A stretch of DNA of 64,000 bases from Chromatiales bacterium (GCA_020351875.1 CP070671.1:197010-261009), one strand, 5' to 3'. Positions 25,390-35,064 are shown, counted from the stretch's first letter. Translations and numbers: made by a program. The notes: generated by a model from the letters alone, not told the origin.

Positions 25390-26847
25390 TCAGCCGGCTG
25401 CGAGGATCTCCGTCACCACTCTTTCGGCAGATGCCATTGCCGACTCCATGCCGAACTCGCGCCGCCGCGTGTGCTCCCCGGCGAAGTGAATCCGGCCTTC
25501 AGGTGTCGGCAATTCCGCGGCAAACCTGGCGACCTGCCCGGTCGAGTAACTGAGGCCACATCCCCCGATGAACGGGGTGTTGCCCCAGGAGTGGTAGCCC
25601 ATCACCTCCAGCTGGCCACGGGATGCGGGCCTCACCTCGGCCAGCAGTTTCAGCACGAGGCGGGCCGCAGACTCCGGGTCGTACTGGTCGATGCGCTGGC
25701 TGCCCTGGCCGTTGATCCAGACGAGCAGCGTGTGCACGGCGTCGTTGCCGTCCGTCAAGGCGAACACGCGCTCGAGCTGGCCGTCGGACCAGAGGCTTGC
25801 CTCCAGCCCGTCGGCTTCCCAGAACGGTGTGGTGGGCCGCAGGTAGAACTTGGTCGTCGAGTAGTAGGGCACCTGATCAGTGGCAGCGGCTTTCAGCGGT
25901 GACAGGGTTGGCGTGAACTCCACCTGCCGCAGGGCCGGGAAGGGGACGGCTGCAACGAGGAAATCTGCGCGATACCTGGTCCCGTCGACGCAGGCAACTT
26001 CGACACCGCCCTGATCCTGGGCGATGGCTGCGGCAGCCTGCCCGAAGCGGATTTCGTTCTGCAGGGTGGCCGCCATCGCGTCCGGCAGGCGCTGGTTGCC
26101 GCCGGCCACCTGACTCAATGGTGCGACCTGCTGGCCGGCTTCCTTCATTGCCATGAAGGCCCGGATACCGAAGTTGTTGCGCGTGTTGTCGCGAAACAGG
26201 GCCAGCGCCGAACTGCGATTCATCCCGATGCCGTTGTAGGTGTGGCCCATCAGGCGGATCGCCTCTTCGCTTACCTGCTGCTCGCGCAGGAGTTGCGCCA
26301 TCGGCACGTCGAATTCCCGGAACTCCGGTGACAGCCAGTCGTTGAGCTCCTGCAGCGGGTTGTAACGCTTCAGCAGTTCCGCCTGCAGCCGTGCGGGGAC
26401 GATGTTGCGTTCGTCGCCGACGGTAAGGTTCACGTCGGCGCTGGGCCAGTCGTCGGCCTGAACCAGCTGGCCGCGCACGTGGTAGGTAAAGGGCCGTACG
26501 CTGATGGAGCTCGGTACCCGTTCGAGATCCAGGCGGCGCATCATGTCCAGCACCCGCGCATACATCACGCCAATGTCGCTGGCGCCGAGTTCGTGCAGGA
26601 TGCCGCCGAAATTCCGGGTCTGGACCCGGCCGCCGACATGGTCGGAGGCTTCCAGCAGCGTGACCCGCAGCCCGAGTTCTTCCAGCAGCATCGCGGAGTA
26701 AAGACCGGCGAGACCGGCGCCCAGCACGATGACCTCGGCCGACTCGGCGGCGCGCAGCACTCCAGGTGCCAGTACGCCGGCGGCAGCAACACCGGCACTG
26801 CGAATCAGGTCGCGCCGGTTCAGGCCCGATGGGCTCACATCATTCAT
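25390..26847 (-). CDS. Tat-exported flavin amine oxidase family protein
   Basis: 485 residues. A twin-arginine signal (LNRRDLIRSAGVAAAGVLAP) precedes a Rossmann FAD motif, VIVLGAGLAGLYSAML, with the second motif LLEASDHVGGR. The closing FAD motif GRIHFAGEHT is near the C-terminus. Family members oxidise amines, amino acids or carotenoid-like substrates with FAD and O2. Here the cofactor is loaded before folded export to the periplasm. Substrate is unknown. It is divergent from the quinone reductase gene, with a 212-base gap holding no visible gene. Confidence 0.88.
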   Translation of the reverse strand: MNDVSPSGLNRRDLIRSAGVAAAGVLAPGVLRAAESAEVIVLGAGLAGLYSAMLLEELGLRVTLLEASDHVGGRVQTRNFGGILHELGASDIGVMYARVLDMMRRLDLERVPSSISVRPFTYHVRGQLVQADDWPSADVNLTVGDERNIVPARLQAELLKRYNPLQELNDWLSPEFREFDVPMAQLLREQQVSEEAIRLMGHTYNGIGMNRSSALALFRDNTRNNFGIRAFMAMKEAGQQVAPLSQVAGGNQRLPDAMAATLQNEIRFGQAAAAIAQDQGGVEVACVDGTRYRADFLVAAVPFPALRQVEFTPTLSPLKAAATDQVPYYSTTKFYLRPTTPFWEADGLEASLWSDGQLERVFALTDGNDAVHTLLVWINGQGSQRIDQYDPESAARLVLKLLAEVRPASRGQLEVMGYHSWGNTPFIGGCGLSYSTGQVARFAAELPTPEGRIHFAGEHTRRREFGMESAMASAERVVTEILAAG

Positions 26848-27059
26848 TGCTCCGCTCCCGTTGCTGTCAATTCATTGTGGGGCGCGTGACGATCCGGCGC
26901 AATCCGTTTGGTGTGAACGATGTGATTGAGTCTCGGGATAGCAGTTCGTCGCAAGCCCTGTTGCGGGGGAGGGCCGGGTTGCCGACGAGCCGGGACTGGC
27001 CGCTGGCGCGTGGTCTGCTAGTCTTCATATGAGGCGACCGTGGCGACGCGGAGAACAAC

Positions 27060-28007
27060 ATGAAAGCAGCCGTACTGGACAAATTCGGGCCATCGACCGT
27101 GATGGAAGTGTGCGACGTGCCGAAGCCGGCGATCAACGCGGACCAGGTGCTGGTGGAAGTCATTGCTGCGGGCGTGAATCCTATCGACTGGAAGATCCGC
27201 GAAGGCTGGATGAGCGAGCGCTTCGGCAGCGATTTCCCGATGATCCTGGGCTTCGATGCATCCGGGATCGTCGCGGAGGTGGGCGCGAATGTCGACGGCT
27301 TTCAACCCGGGGATCACGTTTTCGCCCGTTCCAACGTGGGTGCGGGAGGCTGCTATGCGGAGTACGCGGCGATCAACGCCGATACCGTTGCCGCCAAGCC
27401 GGACCAGCTGAACGACGATGAAGCGGCCGCGATGCCGCTCGCGGCGCTGACGGCGTTGAACGGCCTGCGCGAGGTCGGCCGCCTGCAGCCGGAGCAGCGG
27501 GTGCTGATCAATGGCGCGGTCGGTGGTGTGGGTGTGTACGCGATCCAGATTGCGAAAAACATGGGCGCCCACGTGACCGGCGTGTGCAGCACGCATAACC
27601 TGCCGCTGGCCCGCGAACTTGGCGCGGACCAGGTCATCGATTACAAGGCGCAGAATCCGCTGGCGACCGGTGAGACCTGGGACGTGATCTACGACACCGT
27701 GGGTTACCTGAAGCACAGCGAGGCCCGCGAGTGCCTGACGCCAGACGGCGTGTACATCACGCTGGTCCCGGTCGAAGGCATCGAGTTCTTCATCCCCGGC
27801 CAGACCGAGATCAAGCCGCGGGGCGGTTACTTCCTGGTCTGGGCACCCACGGCCGCCGACCTGGAAATCCTGGCCGGCTGGGTCAGGCAAGGCAAGCTGC
27901 ACTCGGTGATCGACAGTATCTACCCGCTGGAATTGATACGAGATGCGCACGAGCGCAGCCAGACCGAGCGGGCGCGCGGCAAGATCGTGTTGCGCATCAA
28001 GGATTGA
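27060..28007 (+). CDS. Zinc-independent NADP-dependent oxidoreductase (quinone reductase type MDR)
   Basis: 315 residues of the medium-chain reductase superfamily. The GroES-like start is AVLDKFGPSTVMEV. The NADPH-binding turn is NGAVGGVGVYAIQIAK. The catalytic zinc ligands of alcohol dehydrogenases are missing, as expected for quinone/enone reductases. It would reduce quinones or alpha,beta-unsaturated carbonyls in the cytoplasm. A MarR regulator follows 38 bases later on the same strand, a common pairing for redox- or aromatic-responsive control. Confidence 0.9.
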   Translation: MKAAVLDKFGPSTVMEVCDVPKPAINADQVLVEVIAAGVNPIDWKIREGWMSERFGSDFPMILGFDASGIVAEVGANVDGFQPGDHVFARSNVGAGGCYAEYAAINADTVAAKPDQLNDDEAAAMPLAALTALNGLREVGRLQPEQRVLINGAVGGVGVYAIQIAKNMGAHVTGVCSTHNLPLARELGADQVIDYKAQNPLATGETWDVIYDTVGYLKHSEARECLTPDGVYITLVPVEGIEFFIPGQTEIKPRGGYFLVWAPTAADLEILAGWVRQGKLHSVIDSIYPLELIRDAHERSQTERARGKIVLRIKD

Positions 28008-28045
28008 CCCGAGGAACTCGTTGCGATGCAGTTTCCGACGGACTC

Positions 28046-28510
28046 ATGAGCAAACGAAGTGACACCCTGACGCCGGAAGGGCAAATGGCGCTGTTCTGGC
28101 GCATCCTGCATATGCTGACCGCGCGATACGGCAACTACCCCATGGGCCAGTTACTGGTGGCACTCACGATGGTCTTCCTCAACGAGCGGGGCACGCCGCC
28201 GACGATGACCGAGATCTGTGCGGCCACTGGACTGCCGAAATCGTCCGTGTCGCGTTACGTCTCATGGCAAATCAAGCAGGGCCTCGCGCGAGAGAAAATC
28301 GATCCCAACGACCGGCGTCAGCGCCGCCTGGTGCAGACGGCGAAAGGGAAGGCCGAATGGAACTGGCAGGTCGCAAAGTTGGGTGAGCTGTTCAACGAGA
28401 TCGGCGAGCTCGACAACAGCTTTCGCCTGAGCAGCGAGCGCCCGGATGCGGCGGAGCTCCTGGAACGCATGATCGAGATCAATCGGCAGGCGTCCGGACG
28501 TTTTCGTTAG
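28046..28510 (+). CDS. MarR-family transcriptional regulator
   Basis: 154 residues from an ATG at 28046. A winged helix is visible: TMTEICAATGLPKSSVSRYV as the recognition region, then the wing REKIDPNDRRQRRLVQT with the DxRxxR pattern. Such proteins repress nearby genes and release DNA on binding phenolics or oxidants. Candidate targets are the preceding quinone reductase and the downstream CoA-ligase/nitrilase genes. No palindromic operator could be assigned. Confidence 0.88.
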   Translation: MSKRSDTLTPEGQMALFWRILHMLTARYGNYPMGQLLVALTMVFLNERGTPPTMTEICAATGLPKSSVSRYVSWQIKQGLAREKIDPNDRRQRRLVQTAKGKAEWNWQVAKLGELFNEIGELDNSFRLSSERPDAAELLERMIEINRQASGRFR

Positions 28511-28640
28511 CCTCCACACGGAAACGGGCCCTTCGCCGAACAAAAAGTCTATGACAACTTCGACTGCCTGCAGCGAACCGGTAACTGGTGCCAGTGAGAC
28601 TGCTCGCACGTTGATAACTCTACCCTCCAGAGCGCAGAAT

Positions 28641-28666
28641 GAAAGGGACCCGCAAGGGTCCCTTTC
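28641..28666 (+). terminator. Perfect 11-bp stem with GCAA loop just before a CoA-ligase start
   Basis: GAAAGGGACCC, loop GCAA, then GGGTCCCTTTC: eleven uninterrupted pairs closed by a GNRA tetraloop. The A/T ends lie inside the stem and no separate U-run follows. It ends 15 bases before the GTG at 28682. It may terminate the MarR transcript, but no promoter fits between it and the next gene. It is therefore probably transcribed in that gene's leader and could act as an attenuator or mRNA-stabilising hairpin. Confidence 0.6.
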
Positions 28667-28681
28667 CAATATAGGGTCAAG

Positions 28682-30577
28682 GTGCCGGACGAATACGCAA
28701 CGAGTTACCAACGATCCCTGGCAGACCCTCAGGCCTTTTGGGGCAAGGTAGCCGGTGGGATTGACTGGATTCAGCCTTGGGCTGCAGTCCTGGACGAGTC
28801 TGTAGGGCCAGCCAGCCGCTGGTTTTCAGGCGGTGTACTGAACACCTGCTACAACGCGCTGGACCGGCACCTGGCGGCTGGGCGGGGCGAACAGCCGGCA
28901 CTGATCTGCGACAGTGCGATGACCGGTGCGCAGCGCGTGCTCACCTACGCGCAGTTGCAAGAGGAGGTGGCCCACTTTGCCTGCGCGCTCACGCAGTTGC
29001 AGGTGGCTAAGGGTGATCGGGTGATCATCTACATGCCGATGGTGCCGGAAGCCGCTGTCGCGATGCTGGCCTGCGCACGGATCGGTGCAATTCACTCGGT
29101 GGTGTTCGGTGGTTTCGCAGCCAATGAACTGGCGACGCGCATCGACGATGCAAAGCCCAAAGTGATCGTCGCGGCGAGTTGTGGGCTGGAGCCCGGCCGC
29201 GTTGTGGAGTACAAGCCGCTGCTGGACGACGCGCTCCGGCAGTCCACGCATCAGCCTGACGCCTGCATCATCCTGCAGCGGGAACAATCGGTCGCCGAGA
29301 TGAGCGCCCGGGACCACGACTGGCAATCGGTCGTGGCCGATGCCGAACCGGTAGATTGCGTGCCCGTCGCGGCGACGGATCCCCTCTACATTCTGTATAC
29401 CTCGGGTACGACCGGTCAGCCGAAGGGCATCGTGCGCGACAACGGCGGGCACGCCGTCGCGCTCCACTGGTCCATGAACGCGTTCTATGGCGTCGATGCG
29501 GGTGACGTGTTCTGGGCAGCGTCGGACGTCGGCTGGGTGGTCGGCCATTCCTATATCGTCTATGGCCCGCTGCTGCGCGGGTGCACCACAGTGATGTTCG
29601 AGGGCAAGCCGGTCGGCACGCCGGATGCCGGAACCTACTGGCGCGTGATCGCGGAACATGGCGTGAAAGCGATGTTTACCGCCCCGACCGCGATCCGCGC
29701 GATTCGTCGGGAAGATCCCGACGGTGAATTGTTAGAGCAGTATTCCCTCGATCGCTTCGAGACCCTCTTCGTGGCCGGTGAGCGCTGCGACCCGGAAACC
29801 CTGACGTGGGTGCAGGCGAAATTGCAGGTCCCGGTCATCGACCACTGGTGGCAGACGGAAACCGGCTGGCCCATCACCGGGAACCCGGTGGGCCTGGGGG
29901 CCTTCGAGATCAGGCCTGGTTCGGCAGGCAAGGTGATGCCCGGCTGGGACGTGCAGATCCTCGACGAACAGGGAGCCCCAGTCGATGCGGGACAGACGGG
30001 CGCAATCACTTGCCGCTTGCCACTGCCGCCCGGCACATTGCCGACGCTGTGGAATGCTGAGCAGCGTTTCCGGCAGGCTTACCTGGAGCGTTTCCCGGGT
30101 TACTACCAGACCGGCGACGCGGGTTACATGGATGACGACGGTTATCTGTATGTCATGAGCCGCACGGATGATGTGATCAACGTGGCTGGCCATCGCCTGT
30201 CCACCGGGGCGATCGAGGAAGCGCTGGCGACACACACCGACGTGGCCGAGTGTGCGGTGACCGGGATTCGCGATGAGCTGAAAGGCCAGGTGCCGCTGGG
30301 TTTCCTGGTGCTGAAAGCCGGCGCCGACCGTGCGGTCGACGAGGTGGCGCAGGAGGCAATCAGCCTGGTGCGGGCAAAGATCGGGCCGGTGGCTGCATTC
30401 CGCAAGGCGCTGGTCGTTAAGCGGCTGCCGAAAACGCGTTCGGGCAAGATCCTGCGGCGCACGCTGCGTAATATCGCCGATGGCGACGAGTACGCGACAC
30501 CAGCCACGATCGATGACCCTGCGATACTGGACGAGATCGCCGAGACGATTCGGCAATCCGGCATCATGAGCCAATGA
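28682..30577 (+). CDS. prpE: Acyl-CoA synthetase, propionate-CoA ligase (PrpE) type
   Basis: 631 residues of the acetyl/propionyl-CoA synthetase family. The N-terminal text SYQRSLADPQAFW is characteristic of PrpE and fixes the GTG at 28682, with AGGG five bases upstream. The AMP-binding motif is ILYTSGTTGQPKGIV, followed by DHWWQTETGWP. The C-terminal catalytic lysine lies in LPKTRSGKILRR. It activates propionate or a related short acid through an acyl-adenylate in the cytoplasm. Nitrilase and CMD genes follow on the same strand with short gaps, suggesting one catabolic transcript. Substrate within the short-chain class is not certain. Confidence 0.88.
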   Translation: MPDEYATSYQRSLADPQAFWGKVAGGIDWIQPWAAVLDESVGPASRWFSGGVLNTCYNALDRHLAAGRGEQPALICDSAMTGAQRVLTYAQLQEEVAHFACALTQLQVAKGDRVIIYMPMVPEAAVAMLACARIGAIHSVVFGGFAANELATRIDDAKPKVIVAASCGLEPGRVVEYKPLLDDALRQSTHQPDACIILQREQSVAEMSARDHDWQSVVADAEPVDCVPVAATDPLYILYTSGTTGQPKGIVRDNGGHAVALHWSMNAFYGVDAGDVFWAASDVGWVVGHSYIVYGPLLRGCTTVMFEGKPVGTPDAGTYWRVIAEHGVKAMFTAPTAIRAIRREDPDGELLEQYSLDRFETLFVAGERCDPETLTWVQAKLQVPVIDHWWQTETGWPITGNPVGLGAFEIRPGSAGKVMPGWDVQILDEQGAPVDAGQTGAITCRLPLPPGTLPTLWNAEQRFRQAYLERFPGYYQTGDAGYMDDDGYLYVMSRTDDVINVAGHRLSTGAIEEALATHTDVAECAVTGIRDELKGQVPLGFLVLKAGADRAVDEVAQEAISLVRAKIGPVAAFRKALVVKRLPKTRSGKILRRTLRNIADGDEYATPATIDDPAILDEIAETIRQSGIMSQ

Positions 30578-30655
30578 GCGGCAGCCGGCACCATAGTTCG
30601 TTTGACTTTTGCGCCGCATCCATAGCGGCGTGGGATTGTTGAGGAGCGTTATTCA

Positions 30656-31732
30656 ATGACAACCGAAAACAAAGCTATCGATCAGTACATGGCCCTGGCC
30701 TTGCAGCCGGTCATGATCGGCGCCCACGAGCGCGGCGACATCCAGCGCAACCTGGATCACATCGCGGAGCTCGCTTTCGCGGCGAAGAACGTCACCGAGA
30801 TCGAGCTGCCGGTGCGTCTGTACGCGTTGCCGGAGGGCGCGCTGCAAGGCTTTACCGATGAGATCTTCGACTGGGACCACGTTGACTACATCAAGCGCAT
30901 GGCGCTGGAAATTCCGGGACCGGAAACCCGTTACCTCGGTGACCTGGCACGCGGGCTGGACGCGTTCATCATTGCCCAGGCCAAGGTCATGCACCCGGAT
31001 ATCCCGGAACGCTTCTTCAATTGCGCGTTCGTAATCGATCGGCAGGGTGAAGTCGTTCACAAGCACTACAAGATGCAGGTGTTCGCCCGTGAGCACTCGA
31101 CGGTGCCGCACGATGTCTGGGACAAGTGGGTGGCGCTGTATGGTGAGAACCTGGATGCGTTTTTCCCAGTTACCGACACTGAAATCGGGCGCATTGGCTG
31201 CCTGATCTGCATGGAAGGCAGTTTCCCGGAAACCGCCCGGGGCCTGGCAATGAACGGTGCGGAAATCATCTACCGGCCCAGTTACCCGGAGCCTTACGTC
31301 GCCAACGGGCTATGGGAGATTCAGAACCGCGCGCGGGCGCTGGACAACACCTGTTACCTGATCGGCCCGAACCCCGCAGCGTATGCGCCGTCCGCCGACA
31401 GCATGTTTCCGCTGGACATGTTCGGCGGTCAGTCGATGATCGTGGATTACCAGGGCCGGTTGATTGCGAATCACATGCCCGGTGGCGCCGCGTCGTATGC
31501 CGGGGCGATTATCGATATCGATGGCCTGCGCGAGTATCGGACCCAGACCCTGTGGGGCAACTGGCTGAAGGATCTGCGCACCGAGCAGTATCGCCTGATC
31601 TACGATCAGCCGATGTACGAGAAGAACCGTTGCCTGGACGAACCGCCAATGAAGCACGCGCCGAATGACGAAGTGGTGCGGGCGGCGGTTGATCGCGTGA
31701 TCGAGAAGGGCATTTTCAAGCGGCCCGCCTGA
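30656..31732 (+). CDS. Nitrilase superfamily carbon-nitrogen hydrolase
   Basis: 358 residues, start supported by GAGGAG nine bases upstream. The nitrilase triad can be placed: E60 in ALPEGALQGF, K139 in HKHYKMQ and C185 in GCLICMEGS. The length and the RPSYPEP stretch fit the amidase or nitrilase branches; it could hydrolyse a nitrile, an amide or an N-carbamoyl compound in the cytoplasm. No signal peptide is present. It follows the CoA-ligase gene by 78 bases. The actual substrate is unknown. Confidence 0.88.
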   Translation: MTTENKAIDQYMALALQPVMIGAHERGDIQRNLDHIAELAFAAKNVTEIELPVRLYALPEGALQGFTDEIFDWDHVDYIKRMALEIPGPETRYLGDLARGLDAFIIAQAKVMHPDIPERFFNCAFVIDRQGEVVHKHYKMQVFAREHSTVPHDVWDKWVALYGENLDAFFPVTDTEIGRIGCLICMEGSFPETARGLAMNGAEIIYRPSYPEPYVANGLWEIQNRARALDNTCYLIGPNPAAYAPSADSMFPLDMFGGQSMIVDYQGRLIANHMPGGAASYAGAIIDIDGLREYRTQTLWGNWLKDLRTEQYRLIYDQPMYEKNRCLDEPPMKHAPNDEVVRAAVDRVIEKGIFKRPA

Positions 31733-31783
31733 CCGCGTCCAGCAAGCAACCGATCATTTCCAGACTTCATCGAGGACCCAGGT

Positions 31784-32356
31784 TTGGCCCGTATACCGTA
31801 TCCCGACCCGGCGTCGCTGTCGGAAGACAACCGGCGATTCCTGGCCAGTCTGCCGCAACTGAACATTTCCCGGTTGCTGGCGGGCAGTCCGTGTATGTTT
31901 CAGCCGTTGACGCAGGTCTTCAATGCCTACCTGAACCACGGTGAACTGGATCCGGAGCTGCGCGAAATCGCGATCCTGCGGGTGGGCTATCTGCTCGACA
32001 GCGATTACGAAGTCGTTAATCACAAGCGCACGGCACGTGTGATCGGTATGGACGATGAGCGCGTCAGCGAGGTGCTATCTGATGATGAAGCTCACCAACT
32101 GACACCGGACGAGCAACTCGTCGTCCGTTTCGTCGATGAGGTCATCAAAGAGGGCGCAGCCCGCGAGGACACCTTTCGCGCCGTTGAAAAGCTGATGACG
32201 GTGGCACAACTCATTGAGTTATCAGTGGTTATCGGCGTCTACACGATGGTCGCCCAGATCTGCGCGACCTTCGAGATCGAGCCCGAGGACGTGCCAATTG
32301 CCGATACCGGGCTCGAAGACATCTTCCAGGCGGTGAACAAGCTCCGCGACGACTAG
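31784..32356 (+). CDS. Carboxymuconolactone decarboxylase (CMD/AhpD-like) family protein
   Basis: 190 residues beginning at a TTG behind GAGGACC. The CMD helical core is visible (LDPELREIAILRVGYLL, then NHKRTARVIGM). The AhpD-type CxxC pair is absent: SDYEVVNH stands where redox-active members have their cysteines. It is therefore unlikely to be a peroxidase. A non-redox role, such as decarboxylation or isomerisation of a pathway intermediate, is more likely. It is the last of three same-strand genes (ligase, nitrilase, CMD) and converges on the UbiD gene. Confidence 0.85.
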   Translation: MARIPYPDPASLSEDNRRFLASLPQLNISRLLAGSPCMFQPLTQVFNAYLNHGELDPELREIAILRVGYLLDSDYEVVNHKRTARVIGMDDERVSEVLSDDEAHQLTPDEQLVVRFVDEVIKEGAAREDTFRAVEKLMTVAQLIELSVVIGVYTMVAQICATFEIEPEDVPIADTGLEDIFQAVNKLRDD

Positions 32357-32421
32357 TGCATTGGCCTTGCGCGGCTAGCGGCGTTTCACGTGTCCGGCGG
32401 TAGACCGGCCAGGCAGGCGCG

Positions 32422-33921
32422 TCATTCGCCCAAGATCGGCCGCAGCAATTTCGCGATGCGCGCCACGTCCTCCGGATCTGCCTGGCTCACTTCGCGGTAC
32501 TCGGTGAAGCGTTCCGGCACCTTGATGGTGGCGTCGATGCCCATTTGTTCCGACACGGCAGGAAAGCCCGCTGCGGTGATCGGTGCGGACGGATCATCGA
32601 CAAAGGCCTGGCCGGCCGGGTTCATCAAGGTATCGGAGACCGGTTGCACGCGGGTCATGATGGCCCATTCCACGCTGTTCAGGTCGTAAGGATCGACGTC
32701 CGGTCCGACCACGACCACCAGTTTCGCCGTGCGGGCCCAGCGGCCGGCGGCGCCCCAGACCGCATGCAGCACGTACTTGCCGAACTCCGGGTGAGGTTTC
32801 CGGGCGCCATCCACGCTCAGCTGCACGATATACATCATGGACGGTGTGACCACGATGTCCTGCACTTCCGGGATCTTCTGCTGCAGGTCGCTCAGCACCT
32901 CGCCTTCCACCGGCAGCATGCCGATGTAATTGTGGTCGAACGGCGGCACCATCTCGATGGTCGCGTGCCACATCGGGTTCCGCCGGTGGGTGATGCAGTT
33001 GATTTTCATCAGCGGAATCGTGTGGAAGCGATCGTAGTAACCTGCGACGTTCGAGTGCCAGCCCACGGTAGCCTCCTCGGCGAAAAACAGCTCACCCTCG
33101 AGTACGTACTCGGCCGTTGCCGGCACTTCCAGGTCCACCGTCTCGCACTTCACCAGCTCCACGGGTGCACCGCGTAGGCCGCCGGCGAAGGCAAACTCAT
33201 CTTCCCCGTAGGGCAAACCGGTCGCGGCAGCCAGGTGAATGGCCGGATCGCAGGAACATGCGAAGGCCACTTCCAGCGGTTTGCTCTGCTGGCTCGCTTT
33301 GAACAGGTGATTGCCAATCTGGTTCATCGGCGGGTTCCAGTAGGCATACACGGCCATGTGGTTCTTGTCGTAGCCTTCCGGGTAGCTCCCGCCTTGTGGG
33401 TGGTAGGCATTCCACAACAGGGCAGTGCGGTACCAGCCAACGTTGCGCTTGCCGGTTTCCGGGTCCTTGCTGATACCAACGCCATTGGTGATGTACGCGG
33501 GGCCTTCCTTGCCGAACCACACGTGCGGAATCTGTTTGTCCAGTGACACGTCAGCTTCGCGAATGATCACGTCGCGGCATGGCGCAGCGGCCGGGTCGAT
33601 CAGTCGCGGCTCGTGCCACGATGCACGATCTCCCAGGATTCGCGCATGCGTCGCCTTGGCCTCGAGGGGGTCGCGGATACCGATCGTGAGTCCGGTGCGT
33701 TCCCGAGTGCCGAAAGGATTGAAAATCAGCGGCACGTCGGGCGTGTTGTAGTCTTCCAGGTTGTCGAGTATCAGCGCGATGTTCTTCTCATTGTGCAGGT
33801 AGCGCATCAGTGCCTGCAGGTCGCGGTTATCGCGCCCGCAACGCAACGGCACATCGAGCCGTTGCAGCTGGCCATCCTCTTCCAGGAAAGCCAGGTACTC
33901 TCGCATATCTTTGAATTGCAT
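32422..33921 (-). CDS. UbiD family (prenylated-FMN) decarboxylase
   Basis: 499 residues from the ATG at 33921, preceded by GCGGGA; an upstream TTG adds five residues. UbiD family blocks include RDPLEAKATHARILGDRASW, DPAIHLAAATGLPYGEDEF and VDLEVPATAEYVLEGEL. These enzymes use prenylated FMN to decarboxylate or carboxylate aromatic and unsaturated acids; known members act on 4-hydroxybenzoate, pyrrole-2-carboxylate and others. No ubiX for the cofactor is in the window, so it must be made elsewhere. It stands alone, convergent with the CMD gene. Substrate is not resolvable from sequence. Confidence 0.92.
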   Translation of the reverse strand: MQFKDMREYLAFLEEDGQLQRLDVPLRCGRDNRDLQALMRYLHNEKNIALILDNLEDYNTPDVPLIFNPFGTRERTGLTIGIRDPLEAKATHARILGDRASWHEPRLIDPAAAPCRDVIIREADVSLDKQIPHVWFGKEGPAYITNGVGISKDPETGKRNVGWYRTALLWNAYHPQGGSYPEGYDKNHMAVYAYWNPPMNQIGNHLFKASQQSKPLEVAFACSCDPAIHLAAATGLPYGEDEFAFAGGLRGAPVELVKCETVDLEVPATAEYVLEGELFFAEEATVGWHSNVAGYYDRFHTIPLMKINCITHRRNPMWHATIEMVPPFDHNYIGMLPVEGEVLSDLQQKIPEVQDIVVTPSMMYIVQLSVDGARKPHPEFGKYVLHAVWGAAGRWARTAKLVVVVGPDVDPYDLNSVEWAIMTRVQPVSDTLMNPAGQAFVDDPSAPITAAGFPAVSEQMGIDATIKVPERFTEYREVSQADPEDVARIAKLLRPILGE

Positions 33922-34047
33922 TGGAAAATCCCGCAAATGGCGGTAGGTGGCGGGCGGATTATTTTGGTTCCACTACGGAACTATACGCAAATTCACACGC
34001 CGGCGCGAGGCGGAAAAAACACCTGTCATGGCCGGTCTGCCGCGTTC

Positions 34048-35064
34048 TCAACTCGGCTCATTGTCGAGGTAGTCGGCTGTCAGTTCCTCGCTCACCTGCC
34101 ACAGGCGTGCCGCCATCGCGCGATCTTCCGTATGCCCGCCGGCATGTATCGGGTTGCAGTGTTCGAAGAAGTAGCCGCTGGTCTGCGCGAGTGCCGGCGT
34201 GGTGGCCACGTAAACCTGCGTGGCCGCACCTTGCGGAATGGTTTTTGTGAACAACTTGCCGACGGTCTTCAGCAACAGCGGTTTCCATGCCGGCATGTGG
34301 CGGCCGAGGTTCGTCGGGATCACGCCGGGGCGGACCGTGTTGGACGTCGCCGCGTTGTCCTCTAAACGTTGCGCGAGTTCCAGCGAAAAAAGAGCATTTG
34401 CAAGTTTCGACTGGCCATAAGCCAGTGTTGGGTCATAGCCCTTTTCCCCTCCAAGATTGTCGAACTGAATGCCTCCCTCGGGCGTATTGCGCGTCGCCTG
34501 GCCGCTGCTCACGTGCACGATGCGGCCTTGCGGGGCGGCCAGCACCTGCTCGAGCAGCTGGTTCACGAGTATGAAATGCCCGAGGTGGTTCACGGCGAAC
34601 TGCCGCTCGATGCCATAGACCTGCTGCAGCTCCGGCAGCTCCATGATGCCCGCATTACAGATCAGCATGTCGATCGGTGTGTTCAGCGCGCGGACCTGTT
34701 CGGCCGCGGCCACGATGCTGGGCCAGTCCGCAAGGTCGAAAGCCGACGGTGTGGTACGGCCTTCCATACTGTCGCAGGCGCCCCGCGCCTTGTCTGCCGT
34801 GCGCGCCGCGCAGATCACGTGCGCACCACGTAGTGCCAGTACCCGGGCCGTCTCAAAGCCAATGCCGGAATTCGACCCGGTGACCAGCGCCGTCTGGCCG
34901 CTCAGGTCCAGACCGGCCGTGACTTCCTCAGCGGTGGCATCCCGGCCGAAAGGGCCCACTGGCACGCCGGCGGGACGCGCGATTTCTTCATCGCCCCCGC
35001 ACGCGGCGGTGCTGCCCGCGGCGGCCGTCACCACGGTGGTCCGGATGAATTCGCGACGGTTCAT
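34048..35064 (-). CDS. Tat-exported short-chain dehydrogenase, possible Tat lipoprotein
   Basis: 338 residues. The start MNRREFIRTTVVTAAAGSTA is a twin-arginine signal, and AACGG at its end resembles a lipobox. The mature protein is a standard SDR: the NAD(P) site is TGSNSGIGFET, NAGIM follows, and the catalytic set is S in HVSSG with Y/K in YGQSK. It resembles retinol dehydrogenase/WW-domain-oxidoreductase-like SDRs. Export is odd because SDRs need NAD(P)H, which is scarce outside the cytoplasm. Tat export would carry the cofactor bound. Its start overlaps the PQQ dehydrogenase stop by four bases, so both are co-translated exported redox enzymes. Confidence 0.85.
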   Translation of the reverse strand: MNRREFIRTTVVTAAAGSTAACGGDEEIARPAGVPVGPFGRDATAEEVTAGLDLSGQTALVTGSNSGIGFETARVLALRGAHVICAARTADKARGACDSMEGRTTPSAFDLADWPSIVAAAEQVRALNTPIDMLICNAGIMELPELQQVYGIERQFAVNHLGHFILVNQLLEQVLAAPQGRIVHVSSGQATRNTPEGGIQFDNLGGEKGYDPTLAYGQSKLANALFSLELAQRLEDNAATSNTVRPGVIPTNLGRHMPAWKPLLLKTVGKLFTKTIPQGAATQVYVATTPALAQTSGYFFEHCNPIHAGGHTEDRAMAARLWQVSEELTADYLDNEPS

